NCBI GenBank assembly: GCA_023430545.1
Contig: JAEZAF010000084.1
Coordinates: 12,503-76,502, forward strand
DNA: 64,000 nt
Direction: 5' to 3'
Origin: Chloroflexota bacterium
Lineage (GTDB): Bacteria; Chloroflexota; Anaerolineae; Aggregatilineales; Phototrophicaceae
Each line of letters opens with the position of its first letter. Positions within the stretch are counted from its first letter, which is position 1. The translations under genes were made by a program, and so were the position numbers. This document shows positions 50,948-59,118 of the stretch, piece by piece. A model generated the notes under the pieces. The model was not told the DNA's origin. It saw only the letters and a program-made list of their open reading frames with translations, and searched no databases.

Positions 50948-52120
50948 CTACCAGCCATAGTACCAGGTGCAGCCATCCTTGATCGACGCGACACGCTTCT
51001 TTTCCTTGGAGCCATCACCGTACTGCTGCATGCGGATGCTGGGGATCAGGTAATGATTGTTTTTGTCGTTGATGTTGACCAGCATCAGCACGCCGATTTC
51101 GCCCGGTGTCGTGACCTCCGGTGTGGCATTGACTACCAGATACTCACCCGCAGGCACGTAGCCGAGATAGGTGCCGGTATGGGTGAAGGCTTTCAGGTCG
51201 GCTTGCTGATCGACCACCCACAGCGCGATCGGGTCGGTCGGGTGCTTGACTTCTTTAGCCGCTGTCATATACAGGTTCGGGTCACAGGCCGCCATTGGGG
51301 GCAGGGTGCCATCGAGTCCGACTGGTGTAGTATTGAAGGCCGTCGCACAGTTGGCACGAACACCGTTTCCGATCAGGTCAGGCACGGCATCCTTCAGCAG
51401 GAACTTCGACTTGAACTTGTAAGCCTTCTTTGCGCGATTATACGCTTCAGTGACACGCTGGGCCGGGACTTCCTGCTCACGCACATCCGATTTGTTATCC
51501 GGCTTCCAGCAGAGCTGGCTCATACCGACGGTGACGCAGGATTCCTTCTGCGAGATGATCGCGCCTTCGTCGTAGCTGTTCGCGGTTGGGGACTTAAAGT
51601 CTTTGGCCTTAACCTTGAGTTCGTAATACTTCTTGTTCTTGTAATACAGGCGGACCTGTTTCGGCTTGCTGGTGCTGTTTTCAAAAACAGCCACCATCAC
51701 CATTGTGCCACGGCCCGGCTGATACAGCGCGCCGACGATCTTCCCCGGAAGCGGGTTCAGGCCGGGGGCGGTCATATCCGGTGCCAGCACCTGAGAACCG
51801 GAGTCGACCAGTGGCAGTACCGTTTCCAGCAGTAAGCCATTCGTCCCCAGATAGGTGATGGCTTCGTCGGCGCTGACCAGATTCTCGACACCATCGAACT
51901 TTTTACCGAACGCCACAAGCGAAGCGTTCACCCCGGCTGGCACACCCAGTGGTGTGAAGGTTGGGCCGTCGGTCTGGTTGATGACCTGCTCAAGGATGGC
52001 GGGTGAGGGCAGTGGGGGCAGGTCAGGTCCTTTTTTGGCGTGCAGCGGCGCAGTCGTCAGGACTGCAAGCGCTGCAAACACTGCAAGCAGGGTATAGATT
52101 GAGAGTTTGTTTAAACGCAT
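50948..52120 (-). CDS. secreted orphan protein, paralogue 1 (GCTWYYGW C-terminus)
   Basis: About 390 residues from the ATG at 52120 (MRLNKLSIYTLLAVFAALAV), placed eight bases after AAGGA. A signal peptide ends near A-P-L-H-A. I know no family for it. It is similar end to end to the protein at 52378-53508; shared blocks include GPTFTPLGVPA, FDGVENLVSADEAITYLGT, YQPGRGTMVMVAVF, SYDEGAIISQKESCVTVG, ALWVVDQQADLKAF and the final SIKDGCTWYYGW. Five cysteines are conserved, so disulfides are likely. The block L-M-L-V-N-I-N-D-K-N-x-H-Y-L-I-P-S looks like the core of a beta-rich domain. Exported and stable, function unknown. Confidence 0.75.
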   Translation of the reverse strand: MRLNKLSIYTLLAVFAALAVLTTAPLHAKKGPDLPPLPSPAILEQVINQTDGPTFTPLGVPAGVNASLVAFGKKFDGVENLVSADEAITYLGTNGLLLETVLPLVDSGSQVLAPDMTAPGLNPLPGKIVGALYQPGRGTMVMVAVFENSTSKPKQVRLYYKNKKYYELKVKAKDFKSPTANSYDEGAIISQKESCVTVGMSQLCWKPDNKSDVREQEVPAQRVTEAYNRAKKAYKFKSKFLLKDAVPDLIGNGVRANCATAFNTTPVGLDGTLPPMAACDPNLYMTAAKEVKHPTDPIALWVVDQQADLKAFTHTGTYLGYVPAGEYLVVNATPEVTTPGEIGVLMLVNINDKNNHYLIPSIRMQQYGDGSKEKKRVASIKDGCTWYYGW

Positions 52121-52312
52121 CTTGCACATCCTTATTTGTACTACCTTTGGACATATAACCGTTGTTTGGCCCTGAATGTTGCACTTCTCTCATGATTGAT
52201 TTAAGTCGAGTATAGGCTGATCAGCCGACGGAAGGCTGATAAACACATTAAAACTCACTGGAATTTACGTTCTAAACACTTCAGCGGGAAATGGTTATAA
52301 AATTCTTACTAA

Positions 52313-52343
52313 ACGCAAAAGCGGCCCCCAAGAGAGCCGCTTC
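52313..52343 (-). terminator. rho-independent terminator of paralogue 2
   Basis: On the minus strand, AAGCGGC and GCCGCTT flank a 10-base loop, followed by TTGCGTTT, 35 bases after the stop at 52378. Confidence 0.75.
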
Positions 52344-52377
52344 TGCTATCGTGTGACAGGTGATGGACTGTCGAGCC

Positions 52378-53508
52378 TTACCAGCCGTAGTACCAGGTGC
52401 AACCGTCCTTGATCGAGGCGACTGGTAACTGTAATGGCTGTGCGTACTGCTGCATCCGCACGCTCGGAATCAGATAGTGTTTGTTTTTGTCGTTGATATT
52501 GACCAGCATCAGCACGCCCGTCTGACCGGGTGTCGTGACATTTGGCGTCGCATTCATCACCAGATATTCACCGGCAGGGATGTAGCCCAGATAAACACCG
52601 TTGTAAGTGAAGCCTTTCAGATCAGCCTTCTCGTCGACCACCCACAGCGCGATCGGCTGACCAGCCTTCTGCTGTCTGGCAGCGGTGACGTAGAGGTTCG
52701 GATCGCACGCGGTTAAATTCTGGACCGCTCCCGTCAGCGTATTGAATGCAGCGTCACATCCGGCACGCTTCTGCTTTCCGATCAGATCCGGAACCGCATC
52801 GGTGAGGAAGAAGTTCACTGTGAGCTGATAGGCGCTCTTGGCGCGATTATAGGCTGCGGAGACCACATTCTGTGGATGACCCTGTTCACGGACGGCAGGG
52901 TTCGTCGGCGGCCAGCAGACCTGGCTCAGCCCGACCGTGACACAGGACAGCGCCTGTCCGATGATCGCACCTTCATCATATGAATTGGCGGTCCTGCTCT
53001 TGAACTTATCAACAGTAACGTTGTACTCCTGATACTGCGTGTTCGTGGTGTACATCCGCAGCCGGTCGGGGCGACCATTACGGAAGACCGAGACCAGCAC
53101 CATCGTCCCGCGATAGGGCTGATACAGCGCGCCAACCACTTTGCCGGGCAGTGGGTTTGCGCCCGGGGCGGTGATATTGGCGGTCAGTGTATGCGAACCG
53201 GAATTTTTAAGCGGCAGTACGGTTTCCTTCAGGATTCCACCTGTGCCCAGATAGCTGATCGCATCACTCTCGCTGACCCGATTTTCCACACCGTCAAACA
53301 CGCCGCCGAACTGTGTCAGCGCCGGGATAACGCTTGCCGGGATACCCAGCGGGGTGAAGGTCGGGCCGCTGCTCTGGGCGATGACACTGTTCAGAACCGC
53401 CGCCGACGGCAGCGCAGGTAAAGCAGGAGGGCCAGCCTGTGAAGGGCCGGTGACGATGACCAGCAGGGCAGTGATGGTGACAGCGATGGTAAGCCGGATG
53501 AGACGCAT
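52378..53508 (-). CDS. secreted orphan protein, paralogue 2 (GCTWYYGW C-terminus)
   Basis: A 376-residue exported protein with signal peptide (MRLIRLTIAVTITALLVIVT) and start after AAGGGG. It is the tandem duplicate of the previous gene, each with its own terminator, so they are separately expressed. Shared features: GPTFTPLGIPASVIPALTQF, FDGVENRVSESDAISYLGTG, SYDEGAIIGQALSCVTVGLS, ALWVVDEKADLKGF and the identical last 12 residues, whose DNA is also nearly identical. Charge differs: paralogue 1 is lysine-rich (KKYYELKVKAKDFKS), this copy less so. No enzymatic motif is recognisable. Confidence 0.75.
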   Translation of the reverse strand: MRLIRLTIAVTITALLVIVTGPSQAGPPALPALPSAAVLNSVIAQSSGPTFTPLGIPASVIPALTQFGGVFDGVENRVSESDAISYLGTGGILKETVLPLKNSGSHTLTANITAPGANPLPGKVVGALYQPYRGTMVLVSVFRNGRPDRLRMYTTNTQYQEYNVTVDKFKSRTANSYDEGAIIGQALSCVTVGLSQVCWPPTNPAVREQGHPQNVVSAAYNRAKSAYQLTVNFFLTDAVPDLIGKQKRAGCDAAFNTLTGAVQNLTACDPNLYVTAARQQKAGQPIALWVVDEKADLKGFTYNGVYLGYIPAGEYLVMNATPNVTTPGQTGVLMLVNINDKNKHYLIPSVRMQQYAQPLQLPVASIKDGCTWYYGW

Positions 53509-53857
53509 TAGTTTCCCCTTTAAAAGATAGCGCCTGAAAAGCGCAGGTAGCAGAACCTGAAGTTACAGCAGAGGATGCATGAGTATGGGCGCATCCCGCT
53601 ACCCCTTGTAAGAAATATTACATAATATGACACATTATATGCACTATTTTGCTATTAGTATGTTAAATTATGCAACATTTTTGCTCGAAATCCGTTAAGA
53701 TTTTCAAACTCAAACACAAATAGGCCAAGTGACCTATTTCTGTATTTATGTATTACATCTGCTCTTTCTTGGTTTAGAATTGAAGAGGTTGGCTGTATGC
53801 CGACCTGAACGCTGAGCATTGGCTTGAGTGTCGCGACATGACTTTAAGAGAGACTGC
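53509..53857. other. AT-rich divergent intergenic region
   Basis: Between divergent genes. About 53605-53705 is strongly AT-rich for this genome (TAAATTATGCAAC, ACATAATATGACACATTATA). It probably holds the promoters for the paralogue 2 gene and the kinase gene; no confident -35/-10 pair could be chosen. Confidence 0.5.
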
Positions 53858-56800
53858 ATGACGGTATTCACAGGTGACTGGAACAAAATCATTGCGAACC
53901 GATTTCTGGTCAAAGGCCGGCTTGGGCGCGGTGGGATGGGGCAGGTTTTTCACGTCTATGACTATCTGACGTATGAAGATGTCGCCCTGAAGAGTGTGTT
54001 GTATGAAGTGGCACCCACCCCACAGCAGACCTTGCATACCACACAGTCCAATTTCAATTTCGCACGCGAATTCCAGATCCTTGCCTCTCTGCGGCATCCG
54101 CATATCGTTGAGGTTTATACCTATGGCTTCGACGAAGAGCGCCAACCCTATTACGTGATGCAGCTTCTCAAGGCCCCGCAGAATTACATTCAGGCCGTTA
54201 AATTTCTTTCCCTGAAAGAGAAGATCGCCCTCACGGTCCAGATGCTGAGGGCACTGCTGTATCTGCACCATCGCGGCATTGTCCATCGCGATATCAAGCC
54301 GGGGAATGTGCTGTTATCGGAAGGGCGGCTGCGGGTGCTGGACTTCGGACTGGCGACGAAAGTCGATCCCAATGCCGGTGTTGAGCAGGACTCTGACCTG
54401 ATCGAAGGCACGCTGGCGTACATGGCCCCCGAACTGTTCAAGGGTGCGAATTTCAGCATCGCCTCGGACCTTTATTCGGTTGGGATCATGCTGTACGAAG
54501 CGATCACCGGCCAGCATCCGTTTGTCAGCGCGGATGCTGTGGGCTTTGTCACGGCGGTACTGGGCGAGACACCCGATCTGGACGCCGTTAAGACGGAATG
54601 GGCGACACAGCTTCAGGAAGGGCTGGACGGCGACACTCGTCAGCTCAACCTGTCGGAGTCGCCGCACGCGATGGAGACGCGCAAAATCACCGAGGACATG
54701 GCCGCCGGGGGCGAAGCTTTCGAAATGCCCGATATGAGCCAGATCGGGACGCAGTCGAATATCGTCGCGATTATCTCCCGCCTGCTGGCGAAAGACCCCG
54801 CGAATCGCTATCAGGACGCCGCCGAAGTCATCCGGGATCTCAGCGCGGCCATCGGTGAAGAATTCCCGATTGAGACCAGCGCCACCCGTGAGAGCTTCTT
54901 GCAGGCCTCGGATTTCATCGGGCGCGAGGCACAGTTCGGGCGGCTGACACAGGCACTGGATCAGGCACAGAAGGGCAGCGGAGGCGTGGTCGTGGTCTCC
55001 GGAGAGCGCGGCATCGGCAAGACGCGTATCATTCAGGAACTGCACACGCAAGCGCTGGTACAGGGAAATATCGTCGTCATCGGCAGTGCGACCGGCGAGA
55101 AAGCCTATGATGTCTGGCGGCTTCCGCTTCAGCGCCTGTCGCTGGAGACGAAGCTGGACCCGAATGAGACCGCTATCCTGCGCGATGTCTATTCCAACCT
55201 TGCCAGAACACCTGCCCCGCAATCACCAACACTCGCTGACGCTGAACCACAGGACCGGCAGAAGCGCCTGCTCAATACCATCAGCCTGCTGCTCTCGCGG
55301 CAGAAACAGCCGGTAGTGATTATCCTTGAGGACATTCATCTGGCTGGGTCTGAGAGCCTCGCCATCCTGCGTCACATCAGCCAGACGATATCCAGCCTGC
55401 CCCTGCTGATTGTTGCGACCTTCAGCTCAGATGAAAGCATCGCCCTGAACGACTATCTGGCCGGTGTTGAATTTGATGAGGTCAACCTGCCGCGCTTTAA
55501 CCCCCAGCAGATCGCCACGCTCAGCGGTTCGATGCTGGGCCGCGCCGGGAACAACCCGCACATTGTCGATTATCTGGTACAGCAGACTGAGGGCAACGTA
55601 CTGTTCATGATCGAGATCATCCGGGCGCTGGCCGAGGCTGCGGGTCAGTTAGAGAAGATCACGACGATTGAACATCTGCCCACCGACATCACGACCGGGG
55701 GAATCGTCCAGCTTCTCAAGCGACGTCTCGACCGCATTCCAGCCTCTGCCATGTCCCCACTGCGCCTCGCCGCCGTGATCGGCAGGCGGCTGGACAGTGC
55801 CGTCTTACAGCACCTCTTCCCCGATCTGAAGCTGGAAGAGTGGCTCAACATCTGCGCGAACGCCAATGTGCTCGAATTCGGATCGTCAGGCTGGCAGTTC
55901 ACACACCCTAAACTGCGCGATACCATTCAGGCTGACCTCACTGCTGACGAACTGCGCCACCTGAATACCGAGGCCGCTCAGGGCTTTATCACCATCTACC
56001 CGGATAACCCGGCCTTTGCCGCGAACATCGCCCAGCACTGGCGTCGGGCAGGCCAGCCGCAGAAAGAGCTTCAGTACACCACCACCGCCGCCGACTATGC
56101 CTACCGCATCAGCGCGTTTGACGAAGCCCTGGGCCATTATCAGCGTCTGATGGCGCTGATCCCCGGAGATGACGTGCGTACCCGGCTTCAGATCCGCAAT
56201 CGGGTGGCGGTCATTCACATCATGCAGGATCAGCTTGGTGCGGCCTTCGATGTCGCATCCGCCAGCCTGAGAGAGCTTCAGTCCACAGCCCCGGCGGACC
56301 ATCAGCGTGATCTGCTGGCCGATGTGCATAAGGTCCTCGGACGAATCGCCATGACTCGAGGCCAGTTTCAGGAAGCGGACGAGCATTTCAAGCAGGCACT
56401 GGCGATTTATCAGACACTCAAACAGGACACCGGTATCGCCGATGTGCTGATTAACGAGGGCCGTCTGCTGGCACGCATGGGTCGCTTCGATGATGCCATG
56501 AGTAACGCACGTCAGGCGCTGGCACTGTTCCAGCAGACCCATCAACAATGGGATACCGCTAATACCCTGAATCTGCTCTCCAGCCTGTATGGGCAGACCG
56601 GGAGCTTTCCTGAAGCCACCGAATACGCGCTTCAGGCCCTTCAAACCATGCAGGACATCGGCAACCGCGAGGGGATGGCCGGTATCCAGATCAATCTGGG
56701 CATTATCAACCTGATGCAGCGCCGCACCGACGAGGCCAAGAGCTGGCTTTCGAAGGCACAGGCGATCTATGAGGAGATCCGCCAGTTTCGTGGACTCGCA

Positions 56801-57286
56801 TCCTGCCTCAATAATCTGGGGATGATCGCCATGAACGAGGGCGACGCCGCCAGCGCGAAATCCCTGTTCGATCAGGCGCTGCCGTATATCTCCGAGATCG
56901 AGGACCCTCACTTCAAAAGCAATATCCGCGTGAACATGGCGCGGGCCAATTTTCTGCTGGGTGAAGATGCCGTCGCGATGGACGGTTTCAAGCAGGTGCT
57001 GGTGCGCGGGCATGAGATCAACGCGATGCCGCTGGTGATGGAAGCGATGATCGGTATCGGGCAGATCCTGATCAAACGCGGTGATGTGGCGACGGTGATG
57101 CGCATTCGCAATCTTGTGAGCACGTTTGCCAGCAAAGCCAGAGAAGTGCAGGATCTGCTGCACAGCCTTGATGAAGCCATTGCCAGCGACGACCGGATGA
57201 GTCAGCAGGCTGCGAGTGCAGCGCCTGTACCGGAGTCACTGGATGATCTGGTCGCGTATCTGGCGACAGTTCCGTCTGCGGTGTAA
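53858..57286 (+). CDS. serine/threonine kinase - AAA ATPase - TPR signalling protein
   Basis: About 1142 residues, cytoplasmic, from the ATG at 53858 (MTVFTGDWNKIIANRFLVKG). The kinase domain has the glycine loop GRLGRGGMGQVF, lysine in DVALKSV, I-V-H-R-D-I-K-P-G-N (near residue 144), L-D-F-G-L-A-T and GTLAYMAPE. Its C-lobe holds an insertion of about 60 residues (WATQLQEGLDGDTRQLNLSE and after). An ATPase follows with Walker A GERGIGKT (near 382) and Walker B VVIILEDIH (near 487). From about residue 760 to 1090 are tetratricopeptide repeats. No LuxR or adenylate cyclase output domain is present. This architecture is common in Chloroflexota, and the input signal is unknown. Element C converges on its 3' end. 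Confidence 0.9.
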   Translation: MTVFTGDWNKIIANRFLVKGRLGRGGMGQVFHVYDYLTYEDVALKSVLYEVAPTPQQTLHTTQSNFNFAREFQILASLRHPHIVEVYTYGFDEERQPYYVMQLLKAPQNYIQAVKFLSLKEKIALTVQMLRALLYLHHRGIVHRDIKPGNVLLSEGRLRVLDFGLATKVDPNAGVEQDSDLIEGTLAYMAPELFKGANFSIASDLYSVGIMLYEAITGQHPFVSADAVGFVTAVLGETPDLDAVKTEWATQLQEGLDGDTRQLNLSESPHAMETRKITEDMAAGGEAFEMPDMSQIGTQSNIVAIISRLLAKDPANRYQDAAEVIRDLSAAIGEEFPIETSATRESFLQASDFIGREAQFGRLTQALDQAQKGSGGVVVVSGERGIGKTRIIQELHTQALVQGNIVVIGSATGEKAYDVWRLPLQRLSLETKLDPNETAILRDVYSNLARTPAPQSPTLADAEPQDRQKRLLNTISLLLSRQKQPVVIILEDIHLAGSESLAILRHISQTISSLPLLIVATFSSDESIALNDYLAGVEFDEVNLPRFNPQQIATLSGSMLGRAGNNPHIVDYLVQQTEGNVLFMIEIIRALAEAAGQLEKITTIEHLPTDITTGGIVQLLKRRLDRIPASAMSPLRLAAVIGRRLDSAVLQHLFPDLKLEEWLNICANANVLEFGSSGWQFTHPKLRDTIQADLTADELRHLNTEAAQGFITIYPDNPAFAANIAQHWRRAGQPQKELQYTTTAADYAYRISAFDEALGHYQRLMALIPGDDVRTRLQIRNRVAVIHIMQDQLGAAFDVASASLRELQSTAPADHQRDLLADVHKVLGRIAMTRGQFQEADEHFKQALAIYQTLKQDTGIADVLINEGRLLARMGRFDDAMSNARQALALFQQTHQQWDTANTLNLLSSLYGQTGSFPEATEYALQALQTMQDIGNREGMAGIQINLGIINLMQRRTDEAKSWLSKAQAIYEEIRQFRGLASCLNNLGMIAMNEGDAASAKSLFDQALPYISEIEDPHFKSNIRVNMARANFLLGEDAVAMDGFKQVLVRGHEINAMPLVMEAMIGIGQILIKRGDVATVMRIRNLVSTFASKAREVQDLLHSLDEAIASDDRMSQQAASAAPVPESLDDLVAYLATVPSAV

Positions 57287-57304
57287 CCGGTCAGCGAATT
57301 TCGG

Positions 57305-57632
57305 CGCGCTGCAGCATTTTGCAGCAATTTTGCAGCATTTGCTGCACTATATTGCTGCAATCAGGCACGGCTGATGAGATTTCAGGTTCAAAACCCCTTG
57401 TTGCTGCTTGTAGCAACCAGTTGCTGCTGCTGCTGCCGCACAAAAATTTTGTGCGGCAGCAACGGGAGGGCACACAGGCCCACCCCTACGCGGCATCGAA
57501 CGCGATGAGGGTTCGAGACGTCAGTGAAACCTTTCCAGGTGGGATGTTAAGGTGCGTGATTCCGTACAGGAACCTCATAGTGTAGCACGGATGTTCGAGT
57601 TGTGCGGTTAGAGTTTCCAAACGAAGTGGACC
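57305..57632 (-). repeat. dispersed intergenic element, copy C
   Basis: Read on the minus strand: GGTCCACTTCGTTTG (from 57632), GAACATCCGTGCTACA (57596-57581) with extended -10-like TGCTACACT, CACCTTAACATC (57554-57543), TAGGGGTGGGCCTGTGTGCC (from 57488), then a near-perfect GCTGCCGCACAAAA/TTTTGTGCGGCAGC hairpin (about 57433-57461), GTTTTGAACCTGAAATCTCA (57394-57375), and GCAGCAAT/GCTGCAAA repeats to about 57305. It ends 19 bases beyond the stop of the convergent kinase gene. No coding sequence. Confidence 0.75.
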
Positions 57633-58058
57633 AAAATTCGGGGAAAATCTCAGTCCCCCGGAATATCATCGGCGGGGGAAGCCTCGCCCCTGCATTTTAT
57701 ACGTTGTTCATTCGTTGGAATGTGCAGTCACGCTCGCATGATGCGTCGGAGGGTTTAGGTCAGCGGCGGACGCGCCCTCGCGCGTCCTTACATCAGGTTT
57801 ATGGTGGCAGGGTAACTATCAAGCAGGCTGCGGCGACAAGACTTCAGCCTGTTCCACCGTGGGTCCTCATAAAAAGTTAACCTCGGTTTCATTCTAAATT
57901 CCAGAACGATTTCACTGACTTTTCACGATGAAATCTTCAACCTTTCCCGCGGTTAATTCAAAAGTGGCTTTTGTGAAATCCTGCGCTTAATCGCATGCGT
58001 GGAAGTTTGCCGTGCAACCGTCCTATCATAGGGTCTGTTTTCCGGTTGAGTCAGGGCG
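57633..58058. other. intergenic region upstream of the iron operon
   Basis: About 425 bases with no gene seen. It should hold the promoter of the flavodoxin-siderophore operon. I looked for Fur- or DtxR-type sites and found none that is convincing. Confidence 0.45.
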
Positions 58059-59102
58059 ATGTACACGATGTTTCAATATGATGATAGTGATCCCCAGATG
58101 GTGATTGTGAATACTGGCCCCCATCACGGTGAGCCAGAGGATTTCCGCGATCTGGTCAACCGCTGGATCGCACGGCTGGATCAGGGCCAGCGCTTCGGCA
58201 TTCTGATGATCTCAGAACCGCATGATCATGACGAAGATGAGCATGACTCGGAAGAACATCGTCAGGACGAGGCGGAGATTCAGCGCATTCTCAACGACTT
58301 CCGCCGCGATTACCGCCATCGTACCGCGCTGATCAATACGGCTTATGCACGGGTACACGATCAGGAAGTGATCGACAAATACTATCCCACACCTGAACTG
58401 GTGGAACAGGCACAGATCCGCACCAACATGTATGCGGAGTATAACTGGGGCATTCCGGGGCGCGGGTTTACGGATGTCGAAGAAGCGAAGGCATGGCTGC
58501 GGAGCCAGCAGAATCGCGCACCGCTGGAGATGAAAGATGCGACGCCTGACCTCACGCTCAATCCGACGGGCCGTGTCGGGCTGTTCTACGGCAGTTCGTC
58601 CGGTGTGACGGAGTATGTGGCTGGCCTGATCGCTGACGCATGGACGCAGCACGGGATGCAGCCGCTGGAAAGCTTCAACATCGGTTATGTGAAGGATGCC
58701 TCGCAGCTTCTGGCGTTCGATACGCTGATCCTCGGCATCTCGACATGGAATATCGGCCAGCTTCAGGATGACTGGGACATTATTTTCCCGCAGCTTGACG
58801 GCATTGATTTCACGGGTAAGCGGGTGGCGCTGTTCGGCCCCGGTGATCAGAACTACTATGCCGATAATTTTGTCGATGCGATGGGCATTCTGGGTGAAAA
58901 ACTGATCGAACGCGGTGCGGAAATCGTCGGCCAGTGCGAGTGCGACGGCTACGAATTCGCCGCGTCCCGCGCACTGATCAACGGTCAGTTTATCGGCCTG
59001 CCGCTCGATGAAGTCACACAGGCAAATCTCACCGGCGAGCGTGTCCAGCGGTGGGTGGCACGGCTTGTTCAGGAATTCGCCCTGCAAGCTGCGACTGCTT
59101 AA
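58059..59102 (+). CDS. flavodoxin-domain protein with His/Asp/Glu-rich N-terminal domain
   Basis: A 347-residue protein in two parts. Residues about 170-340 are a long-chain flavodoxin: RVGLFYGSSSGVTEYVAGLI (FMN phosphate loop), FDTLILGISTWNIGQLQDDW (aromatic loop), RVALFGPGDQNYYADNFVDA. Residues 1-165 are a separate domain (MVIVNTGPHHGEPEDFRDLV) with a patch H-D-H-D-E-D-E-H-D-S-E-E-H (about residues 53-65) that could bind metal; I do not recognise it. Flavodoxin replaces ferredoxin under iron shortage, in line with the siderophore genes that follow 16 bases downstream. Two near starts (58059, 58068) are possible. Confidence 0.8.
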   Translation: MYTMFQYDDSDPQMVIVNTGPHHGEPEDFRDLVNRWIARLDQGQRFGILMISEPHDHDEDEHDSEEHRQDEAEIQRILNDFRRDYRHRTALINTAYARVHDQEVIDKYYPTPELVEQAQIRTNMYAEYNWGIPGRGFTDVEEAKAWLRSQQNRAPLEMKDATPDLTLNPTGRVGLFYGSSSGVTEYVAGLIADAWTQHGMQPLESFNIGYVKDASQLLAFDTLILGISTWNIGQLQDDWDIIFPQLDGIDFTGKRVALFGPGDQNYYADNFVDAMGILGEKLIERGAEIVGQCECDGYEFAASRALINGQFIGLPLDEVTQANLTGERVQRWVARLVQEFALQAATA

Positions 59103-59118
59103 GGAAAGGGTTGTTTTA

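Noticed and set aside
57602..57880. 92-residue ORF downstream of element C
   Set aside because: It begins inside the element head and reads through palindromic and repeat sequence; no protein features.
57880..58058. Fur or DtxR box upstream of the iron operon
   Set aside because: Some GATGAAATC and TTAACC stretches are present but none forms a proper 19-base palindrome.
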